Origin: an uncultured Oscillospiraceae bacterium
GTDB lineage: Bacteria; Bacillota; Clostridia; Oscillospirales; Oscillospiraceae
NCBI GenBank assembly: GCA_900756495.1
Contig: CAAEKI010000080.1
Location: 1-7,511, forward strand
DNA length: 7,511 nt
Direction of reading: 5' to 3'
Under the pieces are notes generated by a model. That model was not told the origin of the DNA. It saw only the letters and a list, made by a program, of their open reading frames with translations, and did not search any database. This document shows positions 1-4,939 of the stretch, piece by piece. Made by a program: the position numbers and the translations under genes. Every line of letters begins with the position of its first letter. The first letter of the stretch is position 1.

Positions 1-540
1 CTCGCCGGAGGGGAGGCGAACCTGAGCCATGCCGTTCTCCTTGGCCATCAGCTGAGCAGCTACGCCGGCGGAGCGGACGAGCTGAGCGCCCTTGCCGGGA
101 TAGAGCTCAATGCAGTGGATCATCTCGCCCACAGGGATATTGGCGATGGGCAGGCAGTTGCCGGGCAGGATGTCGGCGTCAGGGCCGGTCATAATCTTGT
201 GCCCGGCCTTCAGGTTCACAGGGGCCAGGATATAGCGGCGCTCGCCGTCCTCGTACTCAATGAGGGCGATATTGGCGGAGCGGTTGGGATCGTACTGCAG
301 GTTGATGACGGTGGCGCTGCCGTTCTTGTCCCGCTTAAAGTCGATGATGCGGTACTTCTTCTTGTTGCCGCCGCCGCGGTGGCGGACGGTGATGCGGCCG
401 TAGCTGTTGCGGCCAGCATTCTTCTTCAGGTTCTCGGTCAGGCTGCGCTCAGGCTTGGCCTTCTTGTCAATCCCCTCGAAGGCGCTCACGGTCATGTGGC
501 GGCGGGAGGGGGTTGTGGGCTTATAAGTTTTGATAGCCAT
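1..540 (-). CDS. rplB: 50S ribosomal protein L2, N-terminal part (cut by window edge)
   Basis: L2 is a primary 23S rRNA-binding protein needed for subunit association and for the peptidyl transferase centre. The frame opens at ATG 540-538 and runs without a stop to base 1, giving 180 residues; L2 is normally about 275, so roughly the last third lies outside the window. It begins [17 protein letters not shown] and carries the family hallmarks [17 protein letters not shown] (about residues 54-70), [18 protein letters not shown] (83-100), RRYILAP (101-107) and the start of the SH3-like domain with [10 protein letters not shown] (127-136). An AAGGAGG ribosome binding site at 557-551 overlaps the rplW stop codon and sits 10 nt before the start. 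It is the fifth gene of the S10 operon, directly after rplW. Identification is secure; the C-terminal domain with the conserved histidine cannot be inspected here. Confidence 0.97.
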   Translation of the reverse strand, partial: MAIKTYKPTTPSRRHMTVSAFEGIDKKAKPERSLTENLKKNAGRNSYGRITVRHRGGGNKKKYRIIDFKRDKNGSATVINLQYDPNRSANIALIEYEDGERRYILAPVNLKAGHKIMTGPDADILPGNCLPIANIPVGEMIHCIELYPGKGAQLVRSAGVAAQLMAKENGMAQVRLPSGE

Positions 541-555
541 TGTTCATTCTCCTCC

Positions 556-855
556 TTACACCATGCCCTCGAAGAACTCGATGGTCTTGGAGTCCTCGGT
601 CAGGGTGACCATAGCCTTCTTCCAGGAGGGGCGGCGTCCGGCGGGATAGCGGCCGGTGCGCTTTTCCTTCCCCTGCATGTTCAGGGTGTTCACCTTGGCC
701 ACCTTAACGCCGAAGATCTCCTCAACGGCCTTGGCGATCTGAATCTTGTTGGCGTCCTTGGCCACCTCGAAGGTGTACTTCTTAAACTCGGTCTCGGCCA
801 TGGACTGCTCCGTAATAACGGGGCGTTTGATGATGTCGTAAGCGGTGGCGGCCAT
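556..855 (-). CDS. rplW: 50S ribosomal protein L23
   Basis: L23 binds domain III of 23S rRNA at the polypeptide exit and is the docking site for trigger factor and SRP. The 99-residue product has the usual family length. It starts with [15 protein letters not shown] (residues 5-19), contains [24 protein letters not shown] (29-52, the conserved helix) and the rRNA-binding loop [15 protein letters not shown] (55-69) followed by [12 protein letters not shown]. The ATG overlaps the TAA of rplD by one base (TAATG), and GGAGG at 870-866 lies 10 nt upstream inside rplD, so translation is probably coupled to L4. The stop codon overlaps the ribosome binding site of rplB. Nothing unusual is seen. Confidence 0.97.
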   Translation of the reverse strand: MAATAYDIIKRPVITEQSMAETEFKKYTFEVAKDANKIQIAKAVEEIFGVKVAKVNTLNMQGKEKRTGRYPAGRRPSWKKAMVTLTEDSKTIEFFEGMV

Positions 856-1475
856 TATGCAAACACCTCCTCAATGACGGCCAGGGCGGCCTTGTCCACA
901 ATAAACTGGTTGGCGTTCACAATGTCGTAAACGCTGAGAAGCTTGGCTGTCGTGGTCTCCACGCCCGGGATGTTGCGGGCGGACAGGATGACCTTCTCAT
1001 TGACCTCAGGAGTCACCACCAGGGCCTTCTTAGCGCCCACAGTGTTCAGGAAGCCCTGCATGGTCTTGGTCTTAATCTCATCCAGATTCAGGCCGTCCAC
1101 CACGATGACGTTCCCCTCTGCCGCCTTGGCGGAGAGCGCGGACTTGAGGGCCAGACGCTTCACCTTCTTATTGAGGGTGTAGCTGTAATCGCGGGGCTTG
1201 GGAGCGAATACGATGCCGCCGTGGGTCCACTGGGGAGCCCGGGTGGAACCCTGACGGGCGTGGCCGGTGCCCTTCTGGCGCCAGGGCTTCTTGCCGCCGC
1301 CGGAGACCTCGGCGCGGGTCAGAGCGGACTGAGTTCCCTGACGGCAGTTGGCCAGGTGGTTTTTTACCACATCATGAACCACGGACTGGTTGGGCTCGAT
1401 CCCGAACACAGCTTCGGAGAGCTCCACTTCGCCGACCTTTGTGCCGGACATATTCACAACGATTGCCTTAGGCAT
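855..1475 (-). CDS. rplD: 50S ribosomal protein L4
   Basis: L4 is an early-assembling 23S rRNA-binding protein whose extended loop lines the exit tunnel. In E. coli it is also the autoregulator of the S10 operon; whether that holds here is unknown. The 206-residue length is typical. The tunnel loop is seen at about residues 50-95: [21 protein letters not shown], then [15 protein letters not shown] and [10 protein letters not shown]. The C-terminal Rossmann-like part includes [10 protein letters not shown] and [14 protein letters not shown] 1475-1473 is preceded by AAGGAG at 1490-1485, 9 nt upstream, and lies 17 nt after the rplC stop. It ends in TAA overlapping the rplW start. The macrolide-contact stretch of the loop looks intact, with no insertion or deletion visible. 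Confidence 0.97.
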   Translation of the reverse strand: MPKAIVVNMSGTKVGEVELSEAVFGIEPNQSVVHDVVKNHLANCRQGTQSALTRAEVSGGGKKPWRQKGTGHARQGSTRAPQWTHGGIVFAPKPRDYSYTLNKKVKRLALKSALSAKAAEGNVIVVDGLNLDEIKTKTMQGFLNTVGAKKALVVTPEVNEKVILSARNIPGVETTTAKLLSVYDIVNANQFIVDKAALAVIEEVFA

Positions 1476-1492
1476 TTGGTATCTCTCCTTTC

Positions 1493-2218
1493 TTACTTGT
1501 TACGGGCCGAAGCCTTCTGGGGATTGACACGGGCACTGGCCTTCTGCGGGTTGACGCTGATGCCGGCCGCGGCGCCCTTCTCCTTGACGTTGATGACGCT
1601 GCTGCGCAGGTACACCACGCCGCCCTTGGGACCGGGGACCGCGCCGCACACGGCGATGAGGCCCAGCTCGGGGTCAACCTGTACTACGTCCAGATTCAGA
1701 ACTGTAACCTGCTCGGCGCCCATATGGCCGGCGCCGATTTTACCCTTAAAGATGCGGCTGGGGTCGGTACCAGAACCCATAGAACCCGCGTGCCGGTGGA
1801 CAGGGCCGGTACCGTGAGACTCCTTCAGGCGGGCCGCACCGTGGCGCTTTACCACGCCCTGGTAGCCCTTGCCCTTGCTGACGCCGGTGATATCCACCCG
1901 GTCGCCGGTGGCAAACACGTCGCACTTGACCTCGTCGCCCACATTCAAAGCGTCGCAGTTGTCCAGCTTGAACTCCTTGAGGACCTTCTTGAGCGCATCG
2001 CCGGCCTTCTTCAGGTGCCCGACCTCGGGCTTGGTGAGTTTGCGCTCAGGCACATCCTCAAAGCCCAGCTGCACAGCGCTGTAGCCGTCCTTCTCCGCGG
2101 TCTTCTTCTGCACCACAGTGCAGGGGCCCGCCTGAATGACGGTGACCGGGATGACCTTGCCGGCGTCGTCGAAGATCTGCGTCATGCCGACCTTCTTGCC
2201 GATAATGGCCTTTTCCAT
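1493..2218 (-). CDS. rplC: 50S ribosomal protein L3 with extended, repeat-bearing C-terminal tail
   Basis: L3 nucleates 50S assembly and sends a loop to the peptidyl transferase centre. The product is 241 residues, against roughly 205-215 for most bacterial L3. It begins [20 protein letters not shown], the normal N-terminus. The central loop reads [20 protein letters not shown] and then [11 protein letters not shown] (about residues 135-166), followed by [12 protein letters not shown] and GAVPGPKGG. The conserved fold ends near residue 210 ([10 protein letters not shown]). The remaining ~30 residues are an Ala/Lys/Arg-rich basic tail ending in two adjacent copies of VNPQKASAR plus NK. ATG 2218-2216 has AAGGAGG at 2232-2226, 7 nt upstream, part of which can be covered by a small hairpin. 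The start is certain from the family N-terminus. The tail is the only oddity; it probably extends from the ribosome surface and may contact rRNA (inference). Confidence 0.97.
   Translation of the reverse strand: MEKAIIGKKVGMTQIFDDAGKVIPVTVIQAGPCTVVQKKTAEKDGYSAVQLGFEDVPERKLTKPEVGHLKKAGDALKKVLKEFKLDNCDALNVGDEVKCDVFATGDRVDITGVSKGKGYQGVVKRHGAARLKESHGTGPVHRHAGSMGSGTDPSRIFKGKIGAGHMGAEQVTVLNLDVVQVDPELGLIAVCGAVPGPKGGVVYLRSSVINVKEKGAAAGISVNPQKASARVNPQKASARNK
1502..1555 (-). repeat. Two tandem 27-bp units in the rplC 3' end (VNPQKASAR x2)
   Basis: Units 1555-1529 and 1528-1502 encode the same nine residues, VNPQKASAR, twice in a row just before the final NK. At the DNA level 21 of 27 positions match. 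All six differences are silent, and three of them are a serine codon switch (AGT versus TCG) that cannot occur by one silent base change. The repeat is read directly from the sequence; its role is unknown. Confidence 0.95.
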
Positions 2219-2357
2219 GTGTTTTCCTCCTTAAAATAAGGTTATTGGTTGACGTAGTTGGGCATTGGCTCCCATTGCTCCGCCAACTTGACCCGCCTGC
2301 CTCGAAACGCGGCAGGCCGCGGTACAAACAAGTTTCAGATGCCGAGGCCGAGAGAGG
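2219..2357 (-). promoter_or_regulatory. rpsJ-rplC intergenic region with long hairpin
   Basis: This 139-nt spacer is long for an S10 operon, where the other junctions here are 17 nt or less or overlapping. It holds a roughly 50-nt hairpin at 2334-2285: an outer AACTTG/CAAGTT stem, then ACC/GGT, then a 7-bp GCCTGCC/GGCAGGC stem with small internal loops and a 9-nt apical loop. A second stem, TTGGC/GCCAA (2286-2282 with 2269-2265), overlaps the first by two bases, so the two compete slightly. There is no U-tract, so it is not an intrinsic terminator. It may be an RNase processing site, a protein-binding site or a stability element between S10 and L3. I see no promoter inside it. Confidence 0.6.
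2226..2241 (-). promoter_or_regulatory. rplC ribosome binding site partly inside a small hairpin
   Basis: AAGGAGG at 2232-2226 is the rplC ribosome binding site. CCTTA (2241-2237) can pair with TAAGG (2233-2229) across a 3-nt loop and would hide the AAGG half. The stem has only five pairs, mostly A-U, so it could be melted easily or stabilised by a bound protein. Confidence 0.4.
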
Positions 2358-2672
2358 TTAGAGCTTAATCTCAATCTCCACGCCGGCGGGGAGCTCCAGA
2401 GACATCAGCGCCTCCACTGTCTTGGGAGAGGGCTTCAGGATGTCGATGAGGCGCTTGTGGGTGCGGCGCTCGAACTGCTCACGGGAATCCTTGTACTTAT
2501 GGACGGCGCGCAGAATGGTCACGACCTCTTTCTTTGTGGGCAGAGGGATGGGGCCGGACACGGAAGCGCCGGTGCGCTTTGCGGTCTCCACGATCTTCTC
2601 GGCGGACTGGTCGATCAGCTGATGGTCATAGGCCTTCAGCCGGATGCGGATCATTTCTTTCTGAGCTGCCAT
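2358..2672 (-). CDS. rpsJ: 30S ribosomal protein S10
   Basis: S10 is a 30S head protein that also acts as NusE in transcription antitermination with NusB. The 104-residue product has the usual length. It reads [21 protein letters not shown] at the start, then [22 protein letters not shown] (residues 24-45), the long loop [24 protein letters not shown] (55-78) and the standard end [11 protein letters not shown]. The [14 protein letters not shown] wording, in place of the [14 protein letters not shown] seen in many other phyla, is typical of Clostridia. ATG 2672-2670 is chosen because AAGGAGG (2687-2681) lies 8 nt upstream and the protein begins where the family does. The frame stays open upstream to 2846, but that part falls in the structured leader and resembles no protein. 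It is the first gene of the S10 operon; its own ribosome binding site directly follows a terminator-like stem. Confidence 0.98.
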   Translation of the reverse strand: MAAQKEMIRIRLKAYDHQLIDQSAEKIVETAKRTGASVSGPIPLPTKKEVVTILRAVHKYKDSREQFERRTHKRLIDILKPSPKTVEALMSLELPAGVEIEIKL

Positions 2673-2687
2673 GGTATTTTCCTCCTT

Positions 2688-2764
2688 AAAAACATACGAA
2701 GTGGTTTGTGCTCTCCGCCGGGTCCAGCAGCGGACAGCGCGCGTGTCTTTCCTCGCTTCGTACG
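2688..2764 (-). terminator. Terminator-like stem with U5 directly before the rpsJ RBS (candidate attenuator)
   Basis: CGTACGAAG (2764-2756) pairs over nine positions, with one G-U, to CTTCGTATG (2701-2693), and TTTTT (2692-2688) follows at once, then AAGGAGG. The enclosed 54 nt fold into a second stem, GCTGTCCGC/GCGGAGAGC (2738-2730 with 2718-2710, one G-G mismatch, 11-nt loop). Formation of the outer stem would both mimic an intrinsic terminator and crowd the ribosome binding site. Since rpsJ must be expressed, it would be conditional. The U-tract is short and the apical part large, so terminator strength is uncertain. Confidence 0.45.
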
Positions 2765-2804
2765 GTGAAAATCCTGTACACGTTTCCGTGCGTATCACTC
2801 CGCG

Positions 2805-2840
2805 ACATGAAAGAAACCGGCGCGCAAGCAGGCCGGTTTC
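2805..2840 (-). terminator. Weak terminator-like hairpin in the S10 leader
   Basis: A perfect 9-bp GC-rich stem GAAACCGGC/GCCGGTTTC (2840-2832 with 2821-2813) with a 10-nt loop is followed on the minus strand by TTTC and ATGT. The U-run is interrupted, so this is at best a weak or assisted terminator. It may instead be a structural arm of the leader RNA, or act on read-through transcripts from aroE. Confidence 0.3.
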
Positions 2841-2978
2841 GCCCATGACACAGCGATATACGCGGTGTCCAGGACCCTCAGCCGCCCGATTCTAGCTCGG
2901 ACATACTCCGCGGAAGTTACCTCGTCACCGAGCAATCTCCCGCATCATCGCAGACTGCGCCCAAACAGGCACTTGATT

Positions 2979-3007
2979 ATGATATTACAAGAAGGGCGCC
3001 GTGTCAA
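2979..3007 (-). promoter_or_regulatory. S10 operon sigma-A promoter
   Basis: A perfect -35 box TTGACA (3007-3002) is separated by 17 nt from TATCAT (2984-2979), which matches the -10 consensus in five of six positions. Transcription would start near 2972. It points into the S10 operon and is the best promoter I can see in the window. Strength is inferred from consensus match and from the A-tracts just upstream. Confidence 0.8.
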
Positions 3008-3011
3008 GGGG

Positions 3012-3037
3012 TTTTTCGTATTTTTCTTCCCTTTTTT
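3012..3037 (-). promoter_or_regulatory. Phased A-tracts upstream of the S10 promoter (UP-element-like)
   Basis: On the minus strand three A-runs, A6 (3037-3032), A5 (3025-3021) and A5 (3016-3012), have centres about 9 and 11.5 bp apart, so on average one helical turn. They end 4 bp before the -35 box. Such tracts bend DNA and bind the RNA polymerase alpha C-terminal domain, as is usual for ribosomal promoters. They stand out sharply from the GC-rich surroundings. Confidence 0.6.
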
Positions 3038-3071
3038 CGGTGGAGCGCGCCGCCTCTCCGGCCCCGTCCCC

Positions 3072-3941
3072 CTATAGGTCGGACGCCCCCAGCGCCCTGC
3101 GCACCAGTGGCGCCATCTCCGCCGGGTCAATGGCCTCGCCGGTAAAGTGCTCCAGGGAGAGGACGGCCTGATGGATAAGCAGCCCCAGACCATTCATGGT
3201 CTTGTGGCCCAGCGCTTTGGCCCGGCAAAGGAGCTCCGTCTCCGGAGGGCTGTAGATAAGATCGCACACCGGCACTTCCGGGGCCAGCGCCTCTAGGAAG
3301 GAGAAGTCCTCAAACTGCCCGGCCGTACCCGACATCCCCAGTGAGGTGCAGTTGACCAGCAGGTCGCACGTCCCTGCCACGCGGGCCAAGGTTTCAATAT
3401 CAAACCCAGCCGCCCGGAGTTTCCCCCGGGGATCCAGGGCACACAGAGCCTCCGCTTTATCGGCAGTACGGTTGCAGACGATTATCTCCGCCGCCCCCGC
3501 TGCCGAAAGCTTGAGCGCCACGGCCTTGGCCGCGCCGCCCGCCCCCAGCAGGGCGATTCGCCTTCCGGCCACAGCAATCCCCTCCTCGTCCAGCGCCCGA
3601 AGGAAGCCCTGCCCGTCGGTGTTGCAGCCAATTGCACGCCCATCCCGGATACAGATGGTGTTGACCGCGCCAAAGAGAGCGGCGTCCTCGTCCAGTTCAT
3701 CCATCAGGGGTACCAGCTCTAGCTTGTGTGGCATCGTGGCATTAAATCCGGCATACCCGGTGAGTCTAGCACACTCGAGCCATTCCTTCGCCCGTCCCCT
3801 AGGGACAGTCTGGCAAAGATAAATGTAGTCCAGCCCCAGGGCCGCAATCATAGTGTTCTGAATCAGGGGGGATTTGGAGTGGAGCACCGGGTCCCCAATG
3901 ACGCACAGCTTTTTTGTCGTGTTGCTCAATTCTACACGCAT
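3072..3941 (-). CDS. aroE: Possible internally initiated soluble shikimate dehydrogenase
   Basis: An in-frame ATG at 3941-3939, just after the membrane domain and linker, begins MRVELSNTTKKLCVIGDP, exactly where free-standing AroE proteins begin. It would give 289 residues, a normal AroE length. GAGGTG (3955-3950), a six-base match to the ribosome binding consensus, lies 8 nt upstream and is stronger than the site before the long form. This is an alternative product of the same frame as the fusion, not a second gene copy. Either this is the main AroE product with the upstream frame failing to stop, or both forms are made. Confidence 0.55.
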   Translation of the reverse strand: MRVELSNTTKKLCVIGDPVLHSKSPLIQNTMIAALGLDYIYLCQTVPRGRAKEWLECARLTGYAGFNATMPHKLELVPLMDELDEDAALFGAVNTICIRDGRAIGCNTDGQGFLRALDEEGIAVAGRRIALLGAGGAAKAVALKLSAAGAAEIIVCNRTADKAEALCALDPRGKLRAAGFDIETLARVAGTCDLLVNCTSLGMSGTAGQFEDFSFLEALAPEVPVCDLIYSPPETELLCRAKALGHKTMNGLGLLIHQAVLSLEHFTGEAIDPAEMAPLVRRALGASDL

Positions 3942-4490
3942 ATTGGATGCACCTCTCTTCTCCGCCGTGTCGTCTGCCCGGCGGTCGGGCAGGATAGCGT
4001 TGACCAGCAGAGCCAGCAGCACCCCGACCCCAGTCTCAATGATACGGGCGGCGGCGTAATAGTAACGGTCGGCCCCGGTAACGCCGGTGATGAGAATGAC
4101 ACAGGGCACAATACAGGCCATACCGCAGGCCGCGGGCCGCCTGATAAGCAGGCAGAACCACACCCCCGCCACGCACACCGCGCCCAGCACCGGGATACAG
4201 ACCAGCGGACGTTCCAGCAGCGGCCCCAGGAAGAGAACCAGCACCCCCAGCGCGCCCCCTACAGCCACACCGATTAGGCGGGAGACCCCTTGACGGGCGG
4301 TCTGACCCAAAGTACTCTGGGTGCAGACGATACAGGCAATGCAGGCATAGAGGGGACCGAGCTGGCCCCAGACGCCGCCGTATTCCGTCCGGTAAGTCAG
4401 GTTCAGCAGGGCAAAAATTGCATAGGACAGCATCACCGCCACGGCGGTCTTAACGATGCGCATCCCAATCTTGGGAATCGTCGTTCCCAT
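3072..4490 (-). CDS. aroE: ArAE_1-like membrane domain fused in frame to shikimate dehydrogenase
   Basis: One uninterrupted 472-residue frame. Residues 1-170 are hydrophobic with six likely membrane helices (about 15-29, 44-58, 72-89, 95-116, 121-137, 143-167). The start PKIGMRIVKTAVAV and end RIIETGVGVLLALLVN resemble the ArAE_1/DUF939 aromatic acid exporter family, but the family's soluble C-terminal domain is absent. After a charged linker (169-183), residues 184-472 are a full shikimate dehydrogenase, which reduces 3-dehydroshikimate with NADPH. It has SKSP (205-208, shikimate site), NATMPHK (catalytic Lys 256), NTDGQGF (catalytic Asp 292), GAGGAAKA (NADP loop), NRT (340-342, NADPH preference) and TMNGLGLLIHQA. 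ATG 4490 overlaps the aroQ stop (TGATG) and has only a weak purine-rich ribosome binding site. A better one precedes an internal ATG at 3941, so separate AroE may also be made. The coupling of membrane part and enzyme is inference. Confidence 0.85.
   Translation of the reverse strand: MGTTIPKIGMRIVKTAVAVMLSYAIFALLNLTYRTEYGGVWGQLGPLYACIACIVCTQSTLGQTARQGVSRLIGVAVGGALGVLVLFLGPLLERPLVCIPVLGAVCVAGVWFCLLIRRPAACGMACIVPCVILITGVTGADRYYYAAARIIETGVGVLLALLVNAILPDRRADDTAEKRGASNMRVELSNTTKKLCVIGDPVLHSKSPLIQNTMIAALGLDYIYLCQTVPRGRAKEWLECARLTGYAGFNATMPHKLELVPLMDELDEDAALFGAVNTICIRDGRAIGCNTDGQGFLRALDEEGIAVAGRRIALLGAGGAAKAVALKLSAAGAAEIIVCNRTADKAEALCALDPRGKLRAAGFDIETLARVAGTCDLLVNCTSLGMSGTAGQFEDFSFLEALAPEVPVCDLIYSPPETELLCRAKALGHKTMNGLGLLIHQAVLSLEHFTGEAIDPAEMAPLVRRALGASDL
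3950..3955 (-). promoter_or_regulatory. Internal ribosome binding site before the AroE domain
   Basis: GAGGTG on the minus strand, 8 nt before ATG 3941, inside the coding frame of the membrane-AroE fusion. It falls precisely at the domain boundary, which argues against chance and decides where a soluble AroE would start. Confidence 0.6.
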
Positions 4491-4939
4491 CAATCTCTCT
4501 CTTCACTTATTTTCTTCTGAAAGAGAAAATAAGACATGGCGGCCTCGTAGCCGTAGAAACCCAAGCCGCAGATCTGGCCCACACAGGCAGGGGCGGTAAC
4601 GCTCCTGCGGCGGAACTCCTCCCGCTGGTGGACGTTGGAGATGTGGACCTCAATGCAGGGTACGTCCACCGCCTTCAACGCGTCCAGAATGGCGTAGCTG
4701 TAGTGGGTATAGGCTCCTGGGTTCATGACAATGGCGTCATATACCCCGTCGGCCCCATGGATAGCGTCGATGAGCGCCCCTTCGTGGTTGGACTGGACGC
4801 ATACGGCGCTGCTGCCGTGGGCGGCTGCAAAGTCGCTCAGGCGGGCGCACAGGGCCTCATAGCTGCTCTCGCCGTAAATGCCCGGCTCCCGCTTCCCCAG
4901 CAGGTTCAGATTGGGGCCGTTAAGAATCAGAAATTTCAA
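4490..4939 (-). CDS. aroQ: 3-dehydroquinate dehydratase, type II
   Basis: This enzyme converts 3-dehydroquinate to 3-dehydroshikimate by the type II (enolate, anti-elimination) route in the cytosol, as a dodecamer. The 149-residue product has the family length. It starts LKFLILNGPNLNLLGKREPG (TTG read as Met), with catalytic Arg 17 and Tyr 22, the NHEG substrate loop (51-54), NPGAYTHYSYA (73-83), EVHISN with His 99 (97-102) and the EEFRRRS segment with Arg 110. TTG 4939 is chosen because GGAGG (4951-4947) lies 7 nt upstream and the family N-terminus begins there. The frame is open back to 5011, but the added residues overlap aroK and are not AroQ-like. TTG overlaps the aroK stop (TTGA), and the TGA stop overlaps the next ATG (TGATG). 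Confidence 0.95.
   Translation of the reverse strand: MKFLILNGPNLNLLGKREPGIYGESSYEALCARLSDFAAAHGSSAVCVQSNHEGALIDAIHGADGVYDAIVMNPGAYTHYSYAILDALKAVDVPCIEVHISNVHQREEFRRRSVTAPACVGQICGLGFYGYEAAMSYFLFQKKISEERD

Larger units (their letters stand above)
2673..2972 (-). promoter_or_regulatory. Structured 5' leader of the S10 operon (candidate r-protein leader)
   Basis: About 300 nt separate the predicted transcription start (near 2972) from rpsJ, with no gene inside. On the RNA strand I find, in order: GCTCGG/CCGAGC (2933-2928 with 2900-2895), enclosing ACTTC-CGC-GGAGT (2917-2905); a stem GACAC-C-GCG/CGC-T-GTGTC with loop TATAT (2869-2847), extended by CC/GG across a 2x2 loop; a 9-bp GAAACCGGC/GCCGGTTTC stem (2840-2813); CACG-GAAA-CGTG with a GNRA tetraloop (2790-2779); and a terminal domain at 2764-2693 followed by U5. 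The number of independent perfect stems exceeds what I would expect from unconstrained GC-rich spacer, though no folding energy was computed. It is probably a cis-acting regulatory RNA responding to an S10-operon protein; the ligand is not known from the sequence. Confidence 0.6.

Noticed and set aside
115..930. Long plus-strand open frame opposite rplB, rplW and rplD
   Set aside because: Low-complexity Gly/Leu/Val-rich translation, no ribosome binding site, and fully antisense to three certain ribosomal protein genes; a shadow of GC-rich codon use.
2673..2846. Upstream extension of rpsJ, or a leader peptide in its frame
   Set aside because: S10 family length and the AAGGAGG site fix the start at 2672; the upstream translation is Arg/Cys/Thr-rich without family resemblance and overlaps the structured leader.
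2982..2987. TAATAT as the -10 box of the S10 promoter
   Set aside because: It lies only 14 nt after TTGACA; TATCAT at 17 nt has the optimal spacing.
3011..3037. T-runs on the plus strand as a terminator
   Set aside because: No stable GC stem directly precedes them and no plus-strand gene leads into them; they fit better as A-tracts of the minus-strand S10 promoter.
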